Positions 1 to 10,108 are shown, counted from the first letter of the stretch. The stretch: 64,000 nucleotides of DNA from CAWCUU01 sp963798855 (GCA_963798855.1 CAWCUU010000002.1:1240001-1304000); one strand, 5' to 3'. The notes: generated by a model not told the origin, from the sequence alone. Numbers and translations are program-made.

Positions 1-261
1 CGTGATCGAGTTGCCGAAGAAGACCACGCGGCGCTCGCCCGGCTTCGGCGGCCCCAGCTCGCTGTTCGCTTCACGGTAACGTCCCAGGTTCGGCCAGTCG
101 GCGAGCGTCTTCTCCGCCGCCGCGAGCCGGCGCGCCTGGTGGTCCGCTTTCGCCGGCTGTGTCGCTTGCGCCGGGTTCTGTGCGATGGCGCGGCAGGGTA
201 GCGCCAGCAGCGCAGTCAGGAGGAGCGCGCCGCCGGGTGCGGCAGACCGGATCCCGCTCAT
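1..261 (-). CDS. SGNH/GDSL-type hydrolase, N-terminal part only
   Basis: Only the first 87 codons are present; the gene runs off the left edge of the window. It starts with a signal peptide (MSGIRSAAPGG, then a Leu/Ala-rich core ending near AIA-QN), so the enzyme is exported. At residues 80-87 a hydrophobic strand (RVVFF) leads into GNSIT, which matches block I of SGNH hydrolases and carries the nucleophilic Ser; the usual Asp of GDS is Asn here, a variant found in part of the family. The ATG at 261 is preceded by AAGGAG at a good distance. It lies downstream of the cyclic glucan synthase on the same strand, across a 262-bp gap. These enzymes usually hydrolyse esters (acyl or acetyl groups on carbohydrates or lipids); the substrate cannot be told. 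Confidence 0.8.
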   Translation of the reverse strand, partial: MSGIRSAAPGGALLLTALLALPCRAIAQNPAQATQPAKADHQARRLAAAEKTLADWPNLGRYREANSELGPPKPGERRVVFFGNSIT

Positions 262-523
262 CGGCCAGCTCCTTCCCGCAGGAGGCTTGGGGGAGTCCTT
301 CGGAGACGCCGAGGTCCGCGACAAAGGCATCGTCATTGCGGCCGAGCACCAGGCCCGGATCTTCGATCGGCCCTGGCAGCTGGACGGCGGCACGACTCGC
401 CTTGCCGGAGCTGATCCTTCGTCTCTCGTCGTCACCGATGCACAGGGCATTTGCCTCCTCCTCGTTCGTGGGTCGAGCCGCGCAAAGCGCCCCGCGCGGC
501 CGCACCCCGGTTCTTCAGCGCCT
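262..523. other. Intergenic gap between glucan synthase stop and SGNH hydrolase start
   Basis: There is no convincing gene here. On the minus strand a GAGGAGGAGG stretch sits four bases before an ATG that is in frame with the SGNH gene and would add about 80 residues. The added residues are Pro/Ser/Arg-rich and lie ahead of the evident signal peptide, so I prefer the ATG at 261. A second minus-strand frame is also open with GC-rich third positions, but it has no start and runs into the hydrolase out of frame. Confidence 0.4.
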
Positions 524-3500
524 CTAGCCGGCCGGCCGCACGAGCACCTCGTGGCGGCCGCCGTCGTCCAGCAGCGGGATCTCGGCGACCGTCAGGCGGC
601 GTCCGTCGAGGAGCAGCTCGGGATCGGCGCTCCCGATTCTGCCGGGCTCCTGCACGGTGATGGCATAGGTTGCCGTGCCGAAACGGTAATCGATGGCGAA
701 TTCGAACCATGTGGCCGGAACGCGGGGCTCGATACGCAGCGTGTCGCCGCGCAGGGTGAAGCCGAGGATGGTCTCGAGGCCCACGCGGTACATCCAGCCG
801 GCTGCTCCCGTGTACCAGGTCCAGCCCCCCCGGCCCACCTGTCCGGCAGCGGTGCAGACATCCCCAGCCAGCGCGTAGGGTTCGACCCTGTACGTCTCGA
901 CCTCGGCGGGCGTGCGGCTGTGCAGCAGGGGGTTGAGCATCTGGTACAGCTCGAAGGCGCGGTCCTTGTCGCCGTGCAGCGCGGTGGCGAGGACGCTCCA
1001 GATCGCGGCGTGCGTGTATTGCGCGCCGTTCTCGCGGACACCGGGCAGGTAGCCCCTGATGTAGCCCGGATCCCGCGGCGTCCGGTCGAACGGCGGTGCG
1101 AGCAGCTTGAGTAGCCGGGCGTCGCGATCGACGAGGTGTTCCTCGACCGCGCGCATCGCCTGTACCTGCCGATTCGGCTCGCCGGCACGCGAGATCACGC
1201 TCCAGCTCTGGGCTATGCAGTCTATGCGGCATTCGTCGCTCTGCGCCGAGCCGAGCGGACTGCCGTCGTCGAAATAGGCGCGGCGGTACCACTCGCCATC
1301 CCACCCGTGGGCCTCGACGGCAGCCGCGTAGCTGTCGGCGCGAGCGCGGAGGTCGGCAGCCGCGGCGGCATCGCCGCGCTGCGCGGCGTGCGTCGCGAAG
1401 CCACGGAGCGTGTCGATGAGGAACCAGGCGAGCCAGACGCTCTCCCCGCGCCCCTCTGCGCCGACGCGGCTCATGCCGTCGTTCCAGTCCCCGGTGCCGA
1501 TGAGCGGCAGGCCGTGCGCCCCCGCCGTGGACGCCTTGCGGAGTGAGCGCAGACAGTGCTCGTAGATGCTGGCGTCCTCCGGGGTGACGTCGGGCAGGGC
1601 GTAGGCGTCGTGCTCGCCCGGCTCCAGCGCGCGCATGGAAAGGAACGGCGCGCGTTCATCCAGCACGGCCGAATCACCCGTCAGGACCACGTACCGGTCG
1701 ACCACGTACGGCAGCCAGACCAGGTCGTCGGAGAAACGGGTGCGCACGCCGCGCCCGCTTCGTGGATGCCACCAGTGCTGCACGTCTCCCTCGACGAATT
1801 GCCGCGCCGCCGCCCGCAGGATGTGCTCCCGGGCGATACCCGGCTCCGCATAGACGAACGCCAGCACGTCCTGGAGCTGGTCCCGGAAGCCGTAGGCGCC
1901 GCTGCTCTGGTAGAGAGCAGAGCGAGCCCAAATGCGGCAGGATAGAGCCTGATAGAGCAGCCAGTGGTTGAGCATGGCATCGAAAGCGGGCTCGGGCGTC
2001 CGCACGGTGATGACGGAGAGGCGGTCCCGCCAACGGTCGGTGCCCTGCGCGGCCGAAGCCTTGGCTGCGTCGGCGTTGCGGAACCGGCCGACGGCCTGCC
2101 GCGCCTGGGCGGCGTCTGCCGCGGCGCCAAGGACGACGATTACCTCGCGTGTCTCGCCGGGCGCCAGCTCGATCACGCACTGCAGCGCTGCACACGGGTC
2201 GATGCCGACGCCGGTGGCGCCGGCGAGGCGGCTGCCGCGAAGGGCCGCGGGCGCTTCGACGCTCCCATTGCGGCCCAGGAACTCGCGCCGGTCCGCGGTA
2301 TGGCTCGAAACCGGCTCGCTCAGGGCGCAGAAGGCCACGTGGTCGCGGAACTGCGGATCGAAGTGGTTGCAGGCAAAAATCGCGGACAACTCTGCGTCGA
2401 ACTCGGTCCGAACCTGATGCTGTGTGTGCTCACGCAGCACGCCGAGCGTCCATTCCGTGTATGCCGTCACTTCGATGCGGAGGTGGGCCGCACCGCGGTT
2501 CGTAAGACGCAGCACGGACAGCTTGACGGGCCCCTCGTCGGCCATCCGGAGCGTGAGGCGGGTAACGATGCCATCGCGCTCGGATTCGAACACGGACACG
2601 CCCGCTCCGTGGCGCACGGCGTAGGTCGTGCCCCCGCCGAGCGGCGCCGGCGTGGCGCTCCACATCTCGCCCGTCGCGAGGTCGCGAAGGTAGACCACTT
2701 CGGACACCGGATCGCAGACCGGATCGTTGTGCCAGGGCGTGAGCCGAAAGAAGTAGCTGCTGTCCGCCCATGTGAAGCCGGCGCCCCGCTCGCTCACGAC
2801 GAAACCTCCGTCCGGATTGGCGACGACGTTCGCCCAGGGGGCGGGTGGCACCCGGTCGGAGCGCACCCGTATCTCGTACTCTCCGGCCGCGTTCAGGCCG
2901 CCGAACCCGTTGTCGAAGAGCAGGGCGTGCGTGTCCGCCGCGGGGTCGGAAGGCGACGGGGACACATCGTCCGGGTCGCGGGAGGGGGTGTCGGACGCGG
3001 TCGAAATCGGGTAGTCGAACCGGGTCGGGTACGCGTGCACCCTGTGCGCCGGCGGCGCGGGGGTCGTCGGTCGTGCCTCGAGCGTCCGCGGCCGGGCGTT
3101 AGCGTCGTCGTCGCCGTCGCTATCCTCGGGCACCGTGACCGCGCCCAGGAGGCGGCCGAGGGGGCGACCGTCGCAATGGATGACGAGGCGCGCGGTAGCC
3201 CGCAGCATGAGCAGTGTGTCCGCTCCGAGTCTGTCGGTCCTGCGGACGAATACCCCTCCGGGACGATCCACGCCTGTATCGCCGGAGGCGAACATCGCCT
3301 CCATGATCCGCTCGTGCAGCTCCTGCAGGTACGACGACGGCTGGCCGTCGAGGACGACCAGGTCGACCGTCATTCCGCAGCGGCGCCAGTAGTGGTGGGC
3401 CGAGAGTATCTGCCGCAGCGTCGGCAGCCCGTCCGCGTTGTCGATGGTGGCCAGCACGATCGGCCAGTCACCGGACACGCCGCTTACCCAGAGCAGCGGC

Positions 3501-6500
3501 TGCGAGCCGCGGTTGCGATACAGCTCCGCCTGCGGTGCACGGAGGTCGGGGTGCGGATAGAGGAGGCAGCCGGCCAGCTCCTGGAAGACCGCCGCGTCGC
3601 CCGAGCTCAACTCGAGCTCGCGCAGCTCTGCCTGCTGGGAGGTCCAGGCGAGATCGAGGGCGCGTTGCGCCGTGTGCGGATCGTGGTAGCGGTCCGCGAG
3701 CTCGAATACGCCCTTCCGCGTGTCGGCGACGAGCGTGGTGAACGCTACGGACGCCGACTCGCCGGGCGCCAGCCTCATACGCGTCCGCAAAGCGAAGATC
3801 GGGTCCAGTACGGCCCCGGTGCTACCGAAAAGCGGGCCGTCGACGCTAAGCGCGGCCGGCGCTCGAGTGCTGCGGCCGCGGCCGACGAAGCGTGCACGGT
3901 CCGTTTCGAAACTGACGCGACCGACGCGGGCGGCGCCGGTATCGACGACGTGAGCGCACCACAGCGACGGCTCCGCAGCGGAACGGGGCCGCCGGGTGGC
4001 CGTGATCGCCGTACACCACTCGTGCCACTCGGTCTCGACGAAAAGGTTGGCGAACGCCGGGTGTGCCCGGTCGGCATCCGGCGGCCCGAGCACGATCTCG
4101 CCGTAGCTCGTGAGCTCGATCTCGCGGGGGGCCTGAGCATGGTTGGTCACGGTGACGGACCGGACCTCTGCCGCATCCTCCGGTACGACTGCGATCTCGG
4201 TGCGTGTCTCGATCCCGCCGTCGGAGCGATGGAAAGTCACGCGGTCGGTGGCGAGCAGCGCGCGGTACCAGTCGGCCGGCGCACAGACCGGCTGGTGCGC
4301 TACCGACCAGACGGCGTCGCGGGTGATGTCCCTGACGTAGCAGAACTGTCCCGTGGAGTCCACCGTGCCGTCGGCCCGCCATCGCGTGACCGCGAGCTCC
4401 TTATAGCGGCTGTAGCCCGAGCCGCTATGGCTCACCATGAGCGTGTAGGGCTGCCGGCCAAGCAGCGCGATGTGCGGCCGCGACGTATCCGGCCGGTCGA
4501 ACTCACGCACGGTCGGGCTCTCGAACAATGGAACGGGCAGCGCCTCGTCCGGGCGCAGGTGCTGCGGCTTCTGGAGCGTGACGCGGCGCGGGATCCGCTC
4601 GTGCAGCAGCAGCTCCGCCGAGCGAACGAGGGGATCCGCGTGGAAGCGCTCCTGCCAAACCCGGTCGGTGAGCGCGTTGGTCAGGGCGGCGAGGCTCATC
4701 CCGATATGGTGCGCCATGTAGGTACCCACCAGAGCGAAGCTCCGGCCGGGATCGGGCCGCGTGTAATCGAGAGCGTCGCGGAAGCCGTAACGCCCCAGGG
4801 CGCCCGCGCCTGCGAGCTCGACCAGGTTGTCCAGCGCGCGCACCGGCTCGACCATGACCGCGAGGAGGGATGCGTAGGGCGCGATCACGAGGTCGCGGCC
4901 GAGGCCCCGCTTGAGCGCGAGGTCGGGCACGCCGAAAGCACGGTACTGGTAAATGAGCTGGCGGTCCCGCCCGTTGTAGGCGCTCTCGCTCACTCCCCAC
5001 GGCACACCGCGCTCGACGCCGTACGCCATCTGGCGGCGCACGGCGCCGTGATAGGTTTGATCCAGCACCGTGAACGGAAAGGTGCGCATCACCAGTGCCG
5101 GCATCAGGTACTCGAACATGCTCCCGCTCCAGGAGACGAGCGCCGTCTCTCCGGCCGCATGGTTCAGCGTACGTCCGAGGTGGAACCAGTGCTCCACCGG
5201 GACGTCGTTCTTTGCGATGGCCAGGAAGCTTGCGAGGCGCGATTCGGAGGCGAGCAGATCGTAGAACGACGGGTCGGGAGCGCGCGCGTCGTGCCGGTAG
5301 CCTATGGAAAACAGCTCCCGGTCCGAGTCGAACAGGAAGCGGAAGTCCATTTCCGCAAAGTAGATCGAAGCACGCTCGGCGAGCATCTGAAGACGGGCCG
5401 GTAGTGAGGCGAGGAGAGAGGCATCGCCTGCGAAATGCTGCCGGATCCGCTCGATACTCCAGGTGATCCATTCCTCCGCCGGACCGACGGCGTCCTGTTC
5501 CACTCCGGCGCTCAGGAGCGTGGCACGCGCAGAAGACAGCGAGGCGGCTACCTCCTCCAGCGCCGCCGACGGCGCGTCGGCGCCCGCGTCGGCGGCGAGC
5601 GCCGCCCGGCTGAGCTGAAGCTGCTTCGTCGCATCGTCAATGGCGGACGACTTGCCTGCACCTTTGGATGCGGCGAGCGTGCGCAGGCGGTGGTGCGCCA
5701 GGTGCAGCGCGGCCCGCAGCGCGTCCACCAGACGACCATCGGAATCGGCAGCAGCTGCGGCCTCGAGACATGCCTGCCTCACGGCCAGGAGGTGCCCGGC
5801 CAGGTTGCCGCTGTCCACCGTGGAGACGTACGCCGGCTCCAGCACGTTCAGATCGTGGAGATCGTACCAGTTGAAGAAGTGTCCGCGATAGCGCTGCATT
5901 CGCTCTAGCGAGCGAAACGCGAGCTCCAGGCGCCGCGCCATCTCGCCCGCACTGATGAAGCCGAGGTCATGCGCGCTCCCGATAGCCAGCAGCTGGAGTC
6001 CGATGTTCGTCGGCGACGTTCGCATGGCCACGACCGGCACCGGGTTATCCTGGAAATTGTCCGGCGCCAGCCACTGTGTTTCGGCGGTGACGAAGCGGTC
6101 GAAGTAGCGCCAGTGCAGGAGCGCGAGGCGCACGGCCTCGGCTCGTGCCGGGCCGGTGAGCCGCCGCGCACGCGGGACGGCCGGCGCGCTGAGCGCACGG
6201 GCAATGACCGGGGAGCCGGCCCAGAGCGTGGCGAAGCTCCCCATCGCGAGGGCCTGGGCGACGCCGTGTCCGCCAGACGCCTGGACGAAGGCCAGCAGCG
6301 CGACACCGGCTCCGATGGCGACGGCGGGCCACATTGCCCGCCAGATCTCGCCGCGGCTAGCGGCGATCGCGAGCTCGGTCGTCAATGCTGTCTGCCACTC
6401 GAGCAGGTGCCGCCTCGTGACGAGGAGCCGCCAGAGGGTGCGCACGATCGCGTCGGCGGAGATCCATGCCTGGTGTGGAAGGAAGGCTAGGGCCAATCCG

Positions 6501-9130
6501 ACCTGCTTCGCGCCCATCACCGCGTCCCGCGCCTCCGCGCTGTAGTACGCCCGCCATGATCGGTCGAGGGGCGGGCGTAGCGCGGCGAAGAGGAGCGGGA
6601 TGATCCACGGCGCGGCGACGGCGCCGAGGGCCAGCGCCGTCCAGCGCAGCGGTGAGCCGGGGAGCAGCGTCCAGCCCGCGATGAGGAAGACGAGCTGTCC
6701 GATCTCGACCGTGCTGCGCCTCATGTTGTCGAGGATCTTCCAGCGTGCGAGGAGGGGCAGTCGGTTCGGCTCCGGGCCGTCGGGACCCGGCACGCGCGGT
6801 GTCAGCCAGCGGAGCAGCTGCCAGTCCCCACGGATCCATCGGTGCTTCCGGCGCGTGAACGCGAGATACCGCATTGGATAGTCGTCGTAGACGCTGATCC
6901 CTGTGGCGAGCCCCGCGCGCGCATGGCTGCCCTCGATGAGGTCGTGGGAGAGGAGCGTGTTCTCCGGGAAGCGACCGTGGGTCGCCTGCTCGAAGGTGTC
7001 GACGTCGTAGATGCCCTTGCCCGTGAAGCTCCCCTCTCCGTACAGGTCCTGGTAGACGTCGGAGACCGCGGTGGTATAGGGATCGACGCCCGGGTGACCC
7101 GAGTGGATTGCCGCGAAACGGGAACGGTTCGCGCTGGGCAGGGACACGCCGACGCGCGGCTGGAGGATGCCGTACCCGCGCGTGACGCGGCCGCGTGCGG
7201 GGTCGTAGACGGCCTGATTGAGGGGGTGGGCCAGCGCACCGATCAGGTCCGCGGCCGTATCGGGCGGCAGGACGGTATCGGAGTCCAGCGTGATGACGTA
7301 GCGAACCGCCTGAAGTGGCTCGACGTCCCCGACGACGGTGGTGAACGCATGCCGGGCCCCGCCGCGCAGGAAGTGGTTGAACTCGGCCAGCTTGCCGCGC
7401 TTCCGCTCCCAGCCCATCCAGGCGCCCTGCCGCGGATTCCAGCGCCGTGGCCGGTGGAATAGGTAGAAGAGGTCGGTCCGGCCTCCCCCGTAGCGCGCGT
7501 TGAGCGCGGTCACCCCGTCCACGGCCGCGGCGATGATGGCCGCGTCCTCCTCGCGAGTCTCCGCCAGGGCGTCCGTGAAATCGCTCAGCACGGCGAAATG
7601 GAGGTGGGCGGCCCGGTTGGCCAGGAACTGCACCTCGAGGTGGTCGAGCGCCTCGCGCACGGCGTCCACGCTGCCGAACAGCGTAGGCATCACAACGGCG
7701 GTGCGGAGCCCGGCCGGAACGCCCGCGCGCCCGCGCAGGTCGAGGCTGGGGAGCTTTCGGGGCGGCAGGAACGCCGTCACGAGCTGGTTGACCAGGGCGA
7801 TGGCGATGTCGCTGGCCGGGATCAGAGCGAGCACGAGCACCAGGAGCCAGCCCGCCCGCGCAGCCGGGCCCGCCAGCCAGAGCAGGGCGGCGAGGGTCGC
7901 CGCGGTCGCACCGAGGATGCTGCCGAAGAAGACGACGTCGGGGTGGGCCAGGGCCCGGCGCTGCGCCGCCTCGGCGAGCGTGGGCCGATACCCGGCGGCG
8001 GCCTCGAGCTCGCCGAGCCCACCATCGAGGAGAAAGTATCCCACATGCGATCGGACGTCGGGAGCGCCGTCTTCGTCCCTCGACGCGCGGGCCAGCTCCA
8101 CGGCCGTGCGCGCCACCGTCTCCTCGCCCAGCCCCGTGCGCCGGGCGATCCGCTCCACCACATGGCGGTACCGGTCGTGCGTGGCGAAGGTCATGCGCGC
8201 ATAGGCCGCTGCGGGATCGGCTCGCAGCACCGCTTCCATCACGCTCTGCCGCTCGACGAACGCCCGCCAGTCCAGGTGAGTGATGGTGCGCAGGCTGTGG
8301 ATGCTGTGCGCCATGATGACCTGCGTCAGCGCCAGACGCTGCGTCGAGCGGGCCGTGGCATCTTCCAGGCTGAGCGAGTGCTCCCCTATCCACGCCTCGA
8401 TCCGAACGAGCGGCTCGTACGAGCCGCGGGTCAGCCGGAGCTGGCGCAGAAAGCGGGCGATGAACGCCGGCGAAAGTTGCGGCGGAGCGTCCACGAATGC
8501 ATCGAGCGCCGCCTCCAGAGTGGCCGGCCCCTGCTCGCTGGCGGCCTCGATTCGGGCCGCCCAGCCATCGGCCATCTCGATCTCGTCCATGCGTTGCACC
8601 GTGCGGAGCGCCATGCGCCGCACGCTCTCGATGAGCGCCAGCCGGAACATGGCCGGAAGGGCCCAGAGCTCGCCGAGCGACAACGATGCGGCCGACTGCC
8701 AGGCGCTTACGAACAATTCCAGGTTGTCGAGTTCGACGCGCGCTTCCGAGTGCGAGATCAGGGCAATCGCCAGCTCGTAGACTCGCGGATAGCCTGCCAG
8801 CCTGCCGGTGGCGAGCTCCGGCAGCTCGCGGTAGTAACCCCGCGGCAGCGTCTCGTATACTTCCCGGGTGTGTTCCCGGACCACGTGAAAGTTGTCCAGC
8901 AGCCACTCCCCCGCCGGCCCCACGTCGACGCCCCGCGCGGCCCCGGACGCCAGCCGGTCGCGAGCGTCATCGAGTATCCGCCGCGTCTGCCCAAGACGGG
9001 TCAGGAGCGGTGCTCGTCGGCGCCCCGGCGACCGGGGCCGGACGCGCTCGCGCCCTGCCACCGCACGAGCCTTCTCGGCCAGTTGATCCGTGCCCAGCAA
9101 CGCGCCGTGGATCGGACCTGCATGATGCAC
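524..9130 (-). CDS. ndvB: Cyclic beta-1,2-glucan synthase (GT84 + GH94), NdvB/ChvB/Cgs family
   Basis: This 2,868-residue inner-membrane enzyme matches the length of rhizobial NdvB/ChvB and Brucella Cgs (about 2,830-2,870). It primes, elongates and cyclises beta-1,2-glucan from UDP-glucose. The N-terminal ~400 residues are helical and cytoplasmic. Membrane segments lie near 402-450, 815-865 and 925-990. The GT84 domain (about 480-800) has the DSD metal motif at 616-618 and RWIRGDW at 764-770. Around 1050-1500 is the glycoamylase-like linker region with GHFFNWYDL and VDSGNLAGHLL. The C-terminal half holds two carbohydrate-binding/GH94 phosphorylase-like repeats, and GDWNDGM near residue 2547 carries the phosphorolysis Asp that sets chain length. 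The start is GTG at 9130 with no good ribosome site, so the true N-terminus may differ. No cyclic-glucan exporter (NdvA type) is in the window. Confidence 0.93.
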   Translation of the reverse strand: MHHAGPIHGALLGTDQLAEKARAVAGRERVRPRSPGRRRAPLLTRLGQTRRILDDARDRLASGAARGVDVGPAGEWLLDNFHVVREHTREVYETLPRGYYRELPELATGRLAGYPRVYELAIALISHSEARVELDNLELFVSAWQSAASLSLGELWALPAMFRLALIESVRRMALRTVQRMDEIEMADGWAARIEAASEQGPATLEAALDAFVDAPPQLSPAFIARFLRQLRLTRGSYEPLVRIEAWIGEHSLSLEDATARSTQRLALTQVIMAHSIHSLRTITHLDWRAFVERQSVMEAVLRADPAAAYARMTFATHDRYRHVVERIARRTGLGEETVARTAVELARASRDEDGAPDVRSHVGYFLLDGGLGELEAAAGYRPTLAEAAQRRALAHPDVVFFGSILGATAATLAALLWLAGPAARAGWLLVLVLALIPASDIAIALVNQLVTAFLPPRKLPSLDLRGRAGVPAGLRTAVVMPTLFGSVDAVREALDHLEVQFLANRAAHLHFAVLSDFTDALAETREEDAAIIAAAVDGVTALNARYGGGRTDLFYLFHRPRRWNPRQGAWMGWERKRGKLAEFNHFLRGGARHAFTTVVGDVEPLQAVRYVITLDSDTVLPPDTAADLIGALAHPLNQAVYDPARGRVTRGYGILQPRVGVSLPSANRSRFAAIHSGHPGVDPYTTAVSDVYQDLYGEGSFTGKGIYDVDTFEQATHGRFPENTLLSHDLIEGSHARAGLATGISVYDDYPMRYLAFTRRKHRWIRGDWQLLRWLTPRVPGPDGPEPNRLPLLARWKILDNMRRSTVEIGQLVFLIAGWTLLPGSPLRWTALALGAVAAPWIIPLLFAALRPPLDRSWRAYYSAEARDAVMGAKQVGLALAFLPHQAWISADAIVRTLWRLLVTRRHLLEWQTALTTELAIAASRGEIWRAMWPAVAIGAGVALLAFVQASGGHGVAQALAMGSFATLWAGSPVIARALSAPAVPRARRLTGPARAEAVRLALLHWRYFDRFVTAETQWLAPDNFQDNPVPVVAMRTSPTNIGLQLLAIGSAHDLGFISAGEMARRLELAFRSLERMQRYRGHFFNWYDLHDLNVLEPAYVSTVDSGNLAGHLLAVRQACLEAAAAADSDGRLVDALRAALHLAHHRLRTLAASKGAGKSSAIDDATKQLQLSRAALAADAGADAPSAALEEVAASLSSARATLLSAGVEQDAVGPAEEWITWSIERIRQHFAGDASLLASLPARLQMLAERASIYFAEMDFRFLFDSDRELFSIGYRHDARAPDPSFYDLLASESRLASFLAIAKNDVPVEHWFHLGRTLNHAAGETALVSWSGSMFEYLMPALVMRTFPFTVLDQTYHGAVRRQMAYGVERGVPWGVSESAYNGRDRQLIYQYRAFGVPDLALKRGLGRDLVIAPYASLLAVMVEPVRALDNLVELAGAGALGRYGFRDALDYTRPDPGRSFALVGTYMAHHIGMSLAALTNALTDRVWQERFHADPLVRSAELLLHERIPRRVTLQKPQHLRPDEALPVPLFESPTVREFDRPDTSRPHIALLGRQPYTLMVSHSGSGYSRYKELAVTRWRADGTVDSTGQFCYVRDITRDAVWSVAHQPVCAPADWYRALLATDRVTFHRSDGGIETRTEIAVVPEDAAEVRSVTVTNHAQAPREIELTSYGEIVLGPPDADRAHPAFANLFVETEWHEWCTAITATRRPRSAAEPSLWCAHVVDTGAARVGRVSFETDRARFVGRGRSTRAPAALSVDGPLFGSTGAVLDPIFALRTRMRLAPGESASVAFTTLVADTRKGVFELADRYHDPHTAQRALDLAWTSQQAELRELELSSGDAAVFQELAGCLLYPHPDLRAPQAELYRNRGSQPLLWVSGVSGDWPIVLATIDNADGLPTLRQILSAHHYWRRCGMTVDLVVLDGQPSSYLQELHERIMEAMFASGDTGVDRPGGVFVRRTDRLGADTLLMLRATARLVIHCDGRPLGRLLGAVTVPEDSDGDDDANARPRTLEARPTTPAPPAHRVHAYPTRFDYPISTASDTPSRDPDDVSPSPSDPAADTHALLFDNGFGGLNAAGEYEIRVRSDRVPPAPWANVVANPDGGFVVSERGAGFTWADSSYFFRLTPWHNDPVCDPVSEVVYLRDLATGEMWSATPAPLGGGTTYAVRHGAGVSVFESERDGIVTRLTLRMADEGPVKLSVLRLTNRGAAHLRIEVTAYTEWTLGVLREHTQHQVRTEFDAELSAIFACNHFDPQFRDHVAFCALSEPVSSHTADRREFLGRNGSVEAPAALRGSRLAGATGVGIDPCAALQCVIELAPGETREVIVVLGAAADAAQARQAVGRFRNADAAKASAAQGTDRWRDRLSVITVRTPEPAFDAMLNHWLLYQALSCRIWARSALYQSSGAYGFRDQLQDVLAFVYAEPGIAREHILRAAARQFVEGDVQHWWHPRSGRGVRTRFSDDLVWLPYVVDRYVVLTGDSAVLDERAPFLSMRALEPGEHDAYALPDVTPEDASIYEHCLRSLRKASTAGAHGLPLIGTGDWNDGMSRVGAEGRGESVWLAWFLIDTLRGFATHAAQRGDAAAAADLRARADSYAAAVEAHGWDGEWYRRAYFDDGSPLGSAQSDECRIDCIAQSWSVISRAGEPNRQVQAMRAVEEHLVDRDARLLKLLAPPFDRTPRDPGYIRGYLPGVRENGAQYTHAAIWSVLATALHGDKDRAFELYQMLNPLLHSRTPAEVETYRVEPYALAGDVCTAAGQVGRGGWTWYTGAAGWMYRVGLETILGFTLRGDTLRIEPRVPATWFEFAIDYRFGTATYAITVQEPGRIGSADPELLLDGRRLTVAEIPLLDDGGRHEVLVRPAG

Positions 9131-9601
9131 GTCGTGCCGGGAGCCGGAACGGGCCGTCGCGAAGGGAAGAAAACGGAGCGGGCTTATCGCGGCACCATCA
9201 TCGGGCGAGGTCGTCCTTCATCGAGAGCGGGAGCGAAGTCAGTGAGCGAACTCTTTCGCGGATGCGGATCGTCATCCACCCGGCGGCACCCGCTCCGCCC
9301 GGCGCGAAAAACATACCGGGCGGTGCGCTCGGGGTACCATTTGGCGATGCGCGAACCATGCCCGAAGGCCACGCGAAATGTGAAATACCACATAATTTCG
9401 ACAATGGTTTGCTAGGAACAGGAACATTCTCCAGAAAATATACCTTGTATTTTAGAAGTTGATACCTACATCGCCTTACCATTGACTTATTATTAGCATG
9501 CGTATATGTTGATAGCAACGCTGGTGGGGTAGGGCTGCTGCCGGTCCTCGCGTCGAAGACACGCAGCCCGGCCAGACACTCTCCTCCGTCCAGGAGGTCG
9601 T
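9131..9601. other. Long intergenic region with an AT-rich island
   Basis: No gene is seen in this 471-bp space between the divergent glucan synthase and lipoprotein genes. The part from about 9,380 to 9,515 is clearly richer in A and T than anything around it (runs such as TATATTTTCT on the minus strand), as expected of a regulatory region or of older foreign DNA. It holds the promoter annotated at 9482-9510. AT-rich -10-like hexamers are also present on the minus strand, but I could not pick one with a good -35 partner. Confidence 0.5.
9482..9510 (+). promoter_or_regulatory. Predicted sigma70-type promoter for the lipoprotein gene
   Basis: TTGACT at 9482-9487, a 17-bp spacer and TATGTT at 9505-9510 match the housekeeping -35/-10 layout (5/6 and 4/6). 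The start of transcription would be near 9517, giving a leader of about 85 bases before the ATG at 9602. The AT-rich setting supports it; the assignment is by eye. Confidence 0.5.
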
Positions 9602-10087
9602 ATGCCCCGTCAACGTTTGCTCATACTGGCATTTTTCGCCTTCGTGCTCGGTGGCTGTAACCCGTTCCACCACACGCCAGCCGTCGAGATGAGCGCCAAA
9701 GACGTGAATCTGAACTCCCGCTGGCACGCTACGCTAGCGAGCCCCGCTACCCTCGCCGGGGCGGTGCAGATGAGCGGTACCGCGACCATGGCTCCGGGCT
9801 CGAGCAGCCGCAACACGACGGTGACCCTCAGCCTTGCCAATGCTTCGCCGGGCGGCGTGCATCCCTGGGAGCTGCACTATGGCCAGTGTGGCGCTGACGG
9901 GGGCGTCTTCGGCTCCAGCTCGTCCTACAAGCCGATCGAGATCGGCGACGACGGCCGAGCGACGGCCTCGGCGCGCATCGCACAGCAAACGCCGATAGCG
10001 GGGAGCTACTTCGTGAGCGTCCAGGCGTCGGCCGGCAACGCCGAGACCACCATCGCGTGCGGCAACCTTGCGCCGCCTACGCAGTAG
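9602..10087 (+). CDS. Small exported lipoprotein of unknown function
   Basis: This 161-residue protein starts at an ATG with AGGAGG four bases upstream. A short basic n-region and hydrophobic core end in LGGC, a lipobox with Cys19 as the lipidated residue. The mature part is Ser/Thr/Ala-rich beta-type sequence. A segment around residues 86-105 (GGVHPWELHYGQCGADGGVF) resembles the His-containing strand pattern of CHRD or Cu/Zn-SOD-like beta sandwiches, with two later Cys-containing strands, but the metal ligands of a true SOD are not all present. It stands alone, followed by a strong hairpin. Function is unknown; an envelope role is likely from the lipobox. Confidence 0.8.
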   Translation: MPRQRLLILAFFAFVLGGCNPFHHTPAVEMSAKDVNLNSRWHATLASPATLAGAVQMSGTATMAPGSSSRNTTVTLSLANASPGGVHPWELHYGQCGADGGVFGSSSSYKPIEIGDDGRATASARIAQQTPIAGSYFVSVQASAGNAETTIACGNLAPPTQ

Positions 10088-10108
10088 AGTAGCCGCGCAT
10101 CGAATGCT

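Noticed and set aside
262..505. Separate small gene between the glucan synthase and the SGNH hydrolase
   Set aside because: The open frame has no start codon of its own and continues out of frame into the hydrolase; it may be a chance GC-rich frame.
1964..5404. Plus-strand open frame of more than 1,100 codons opposite the glucan synthase
   Set aside because: It has no domain pattern, and is a mirror of GC-rich codon use in the clearly real minus-strand gene. The same holds for the long minus-strand frames at 29381-32305 and 32329-34542.
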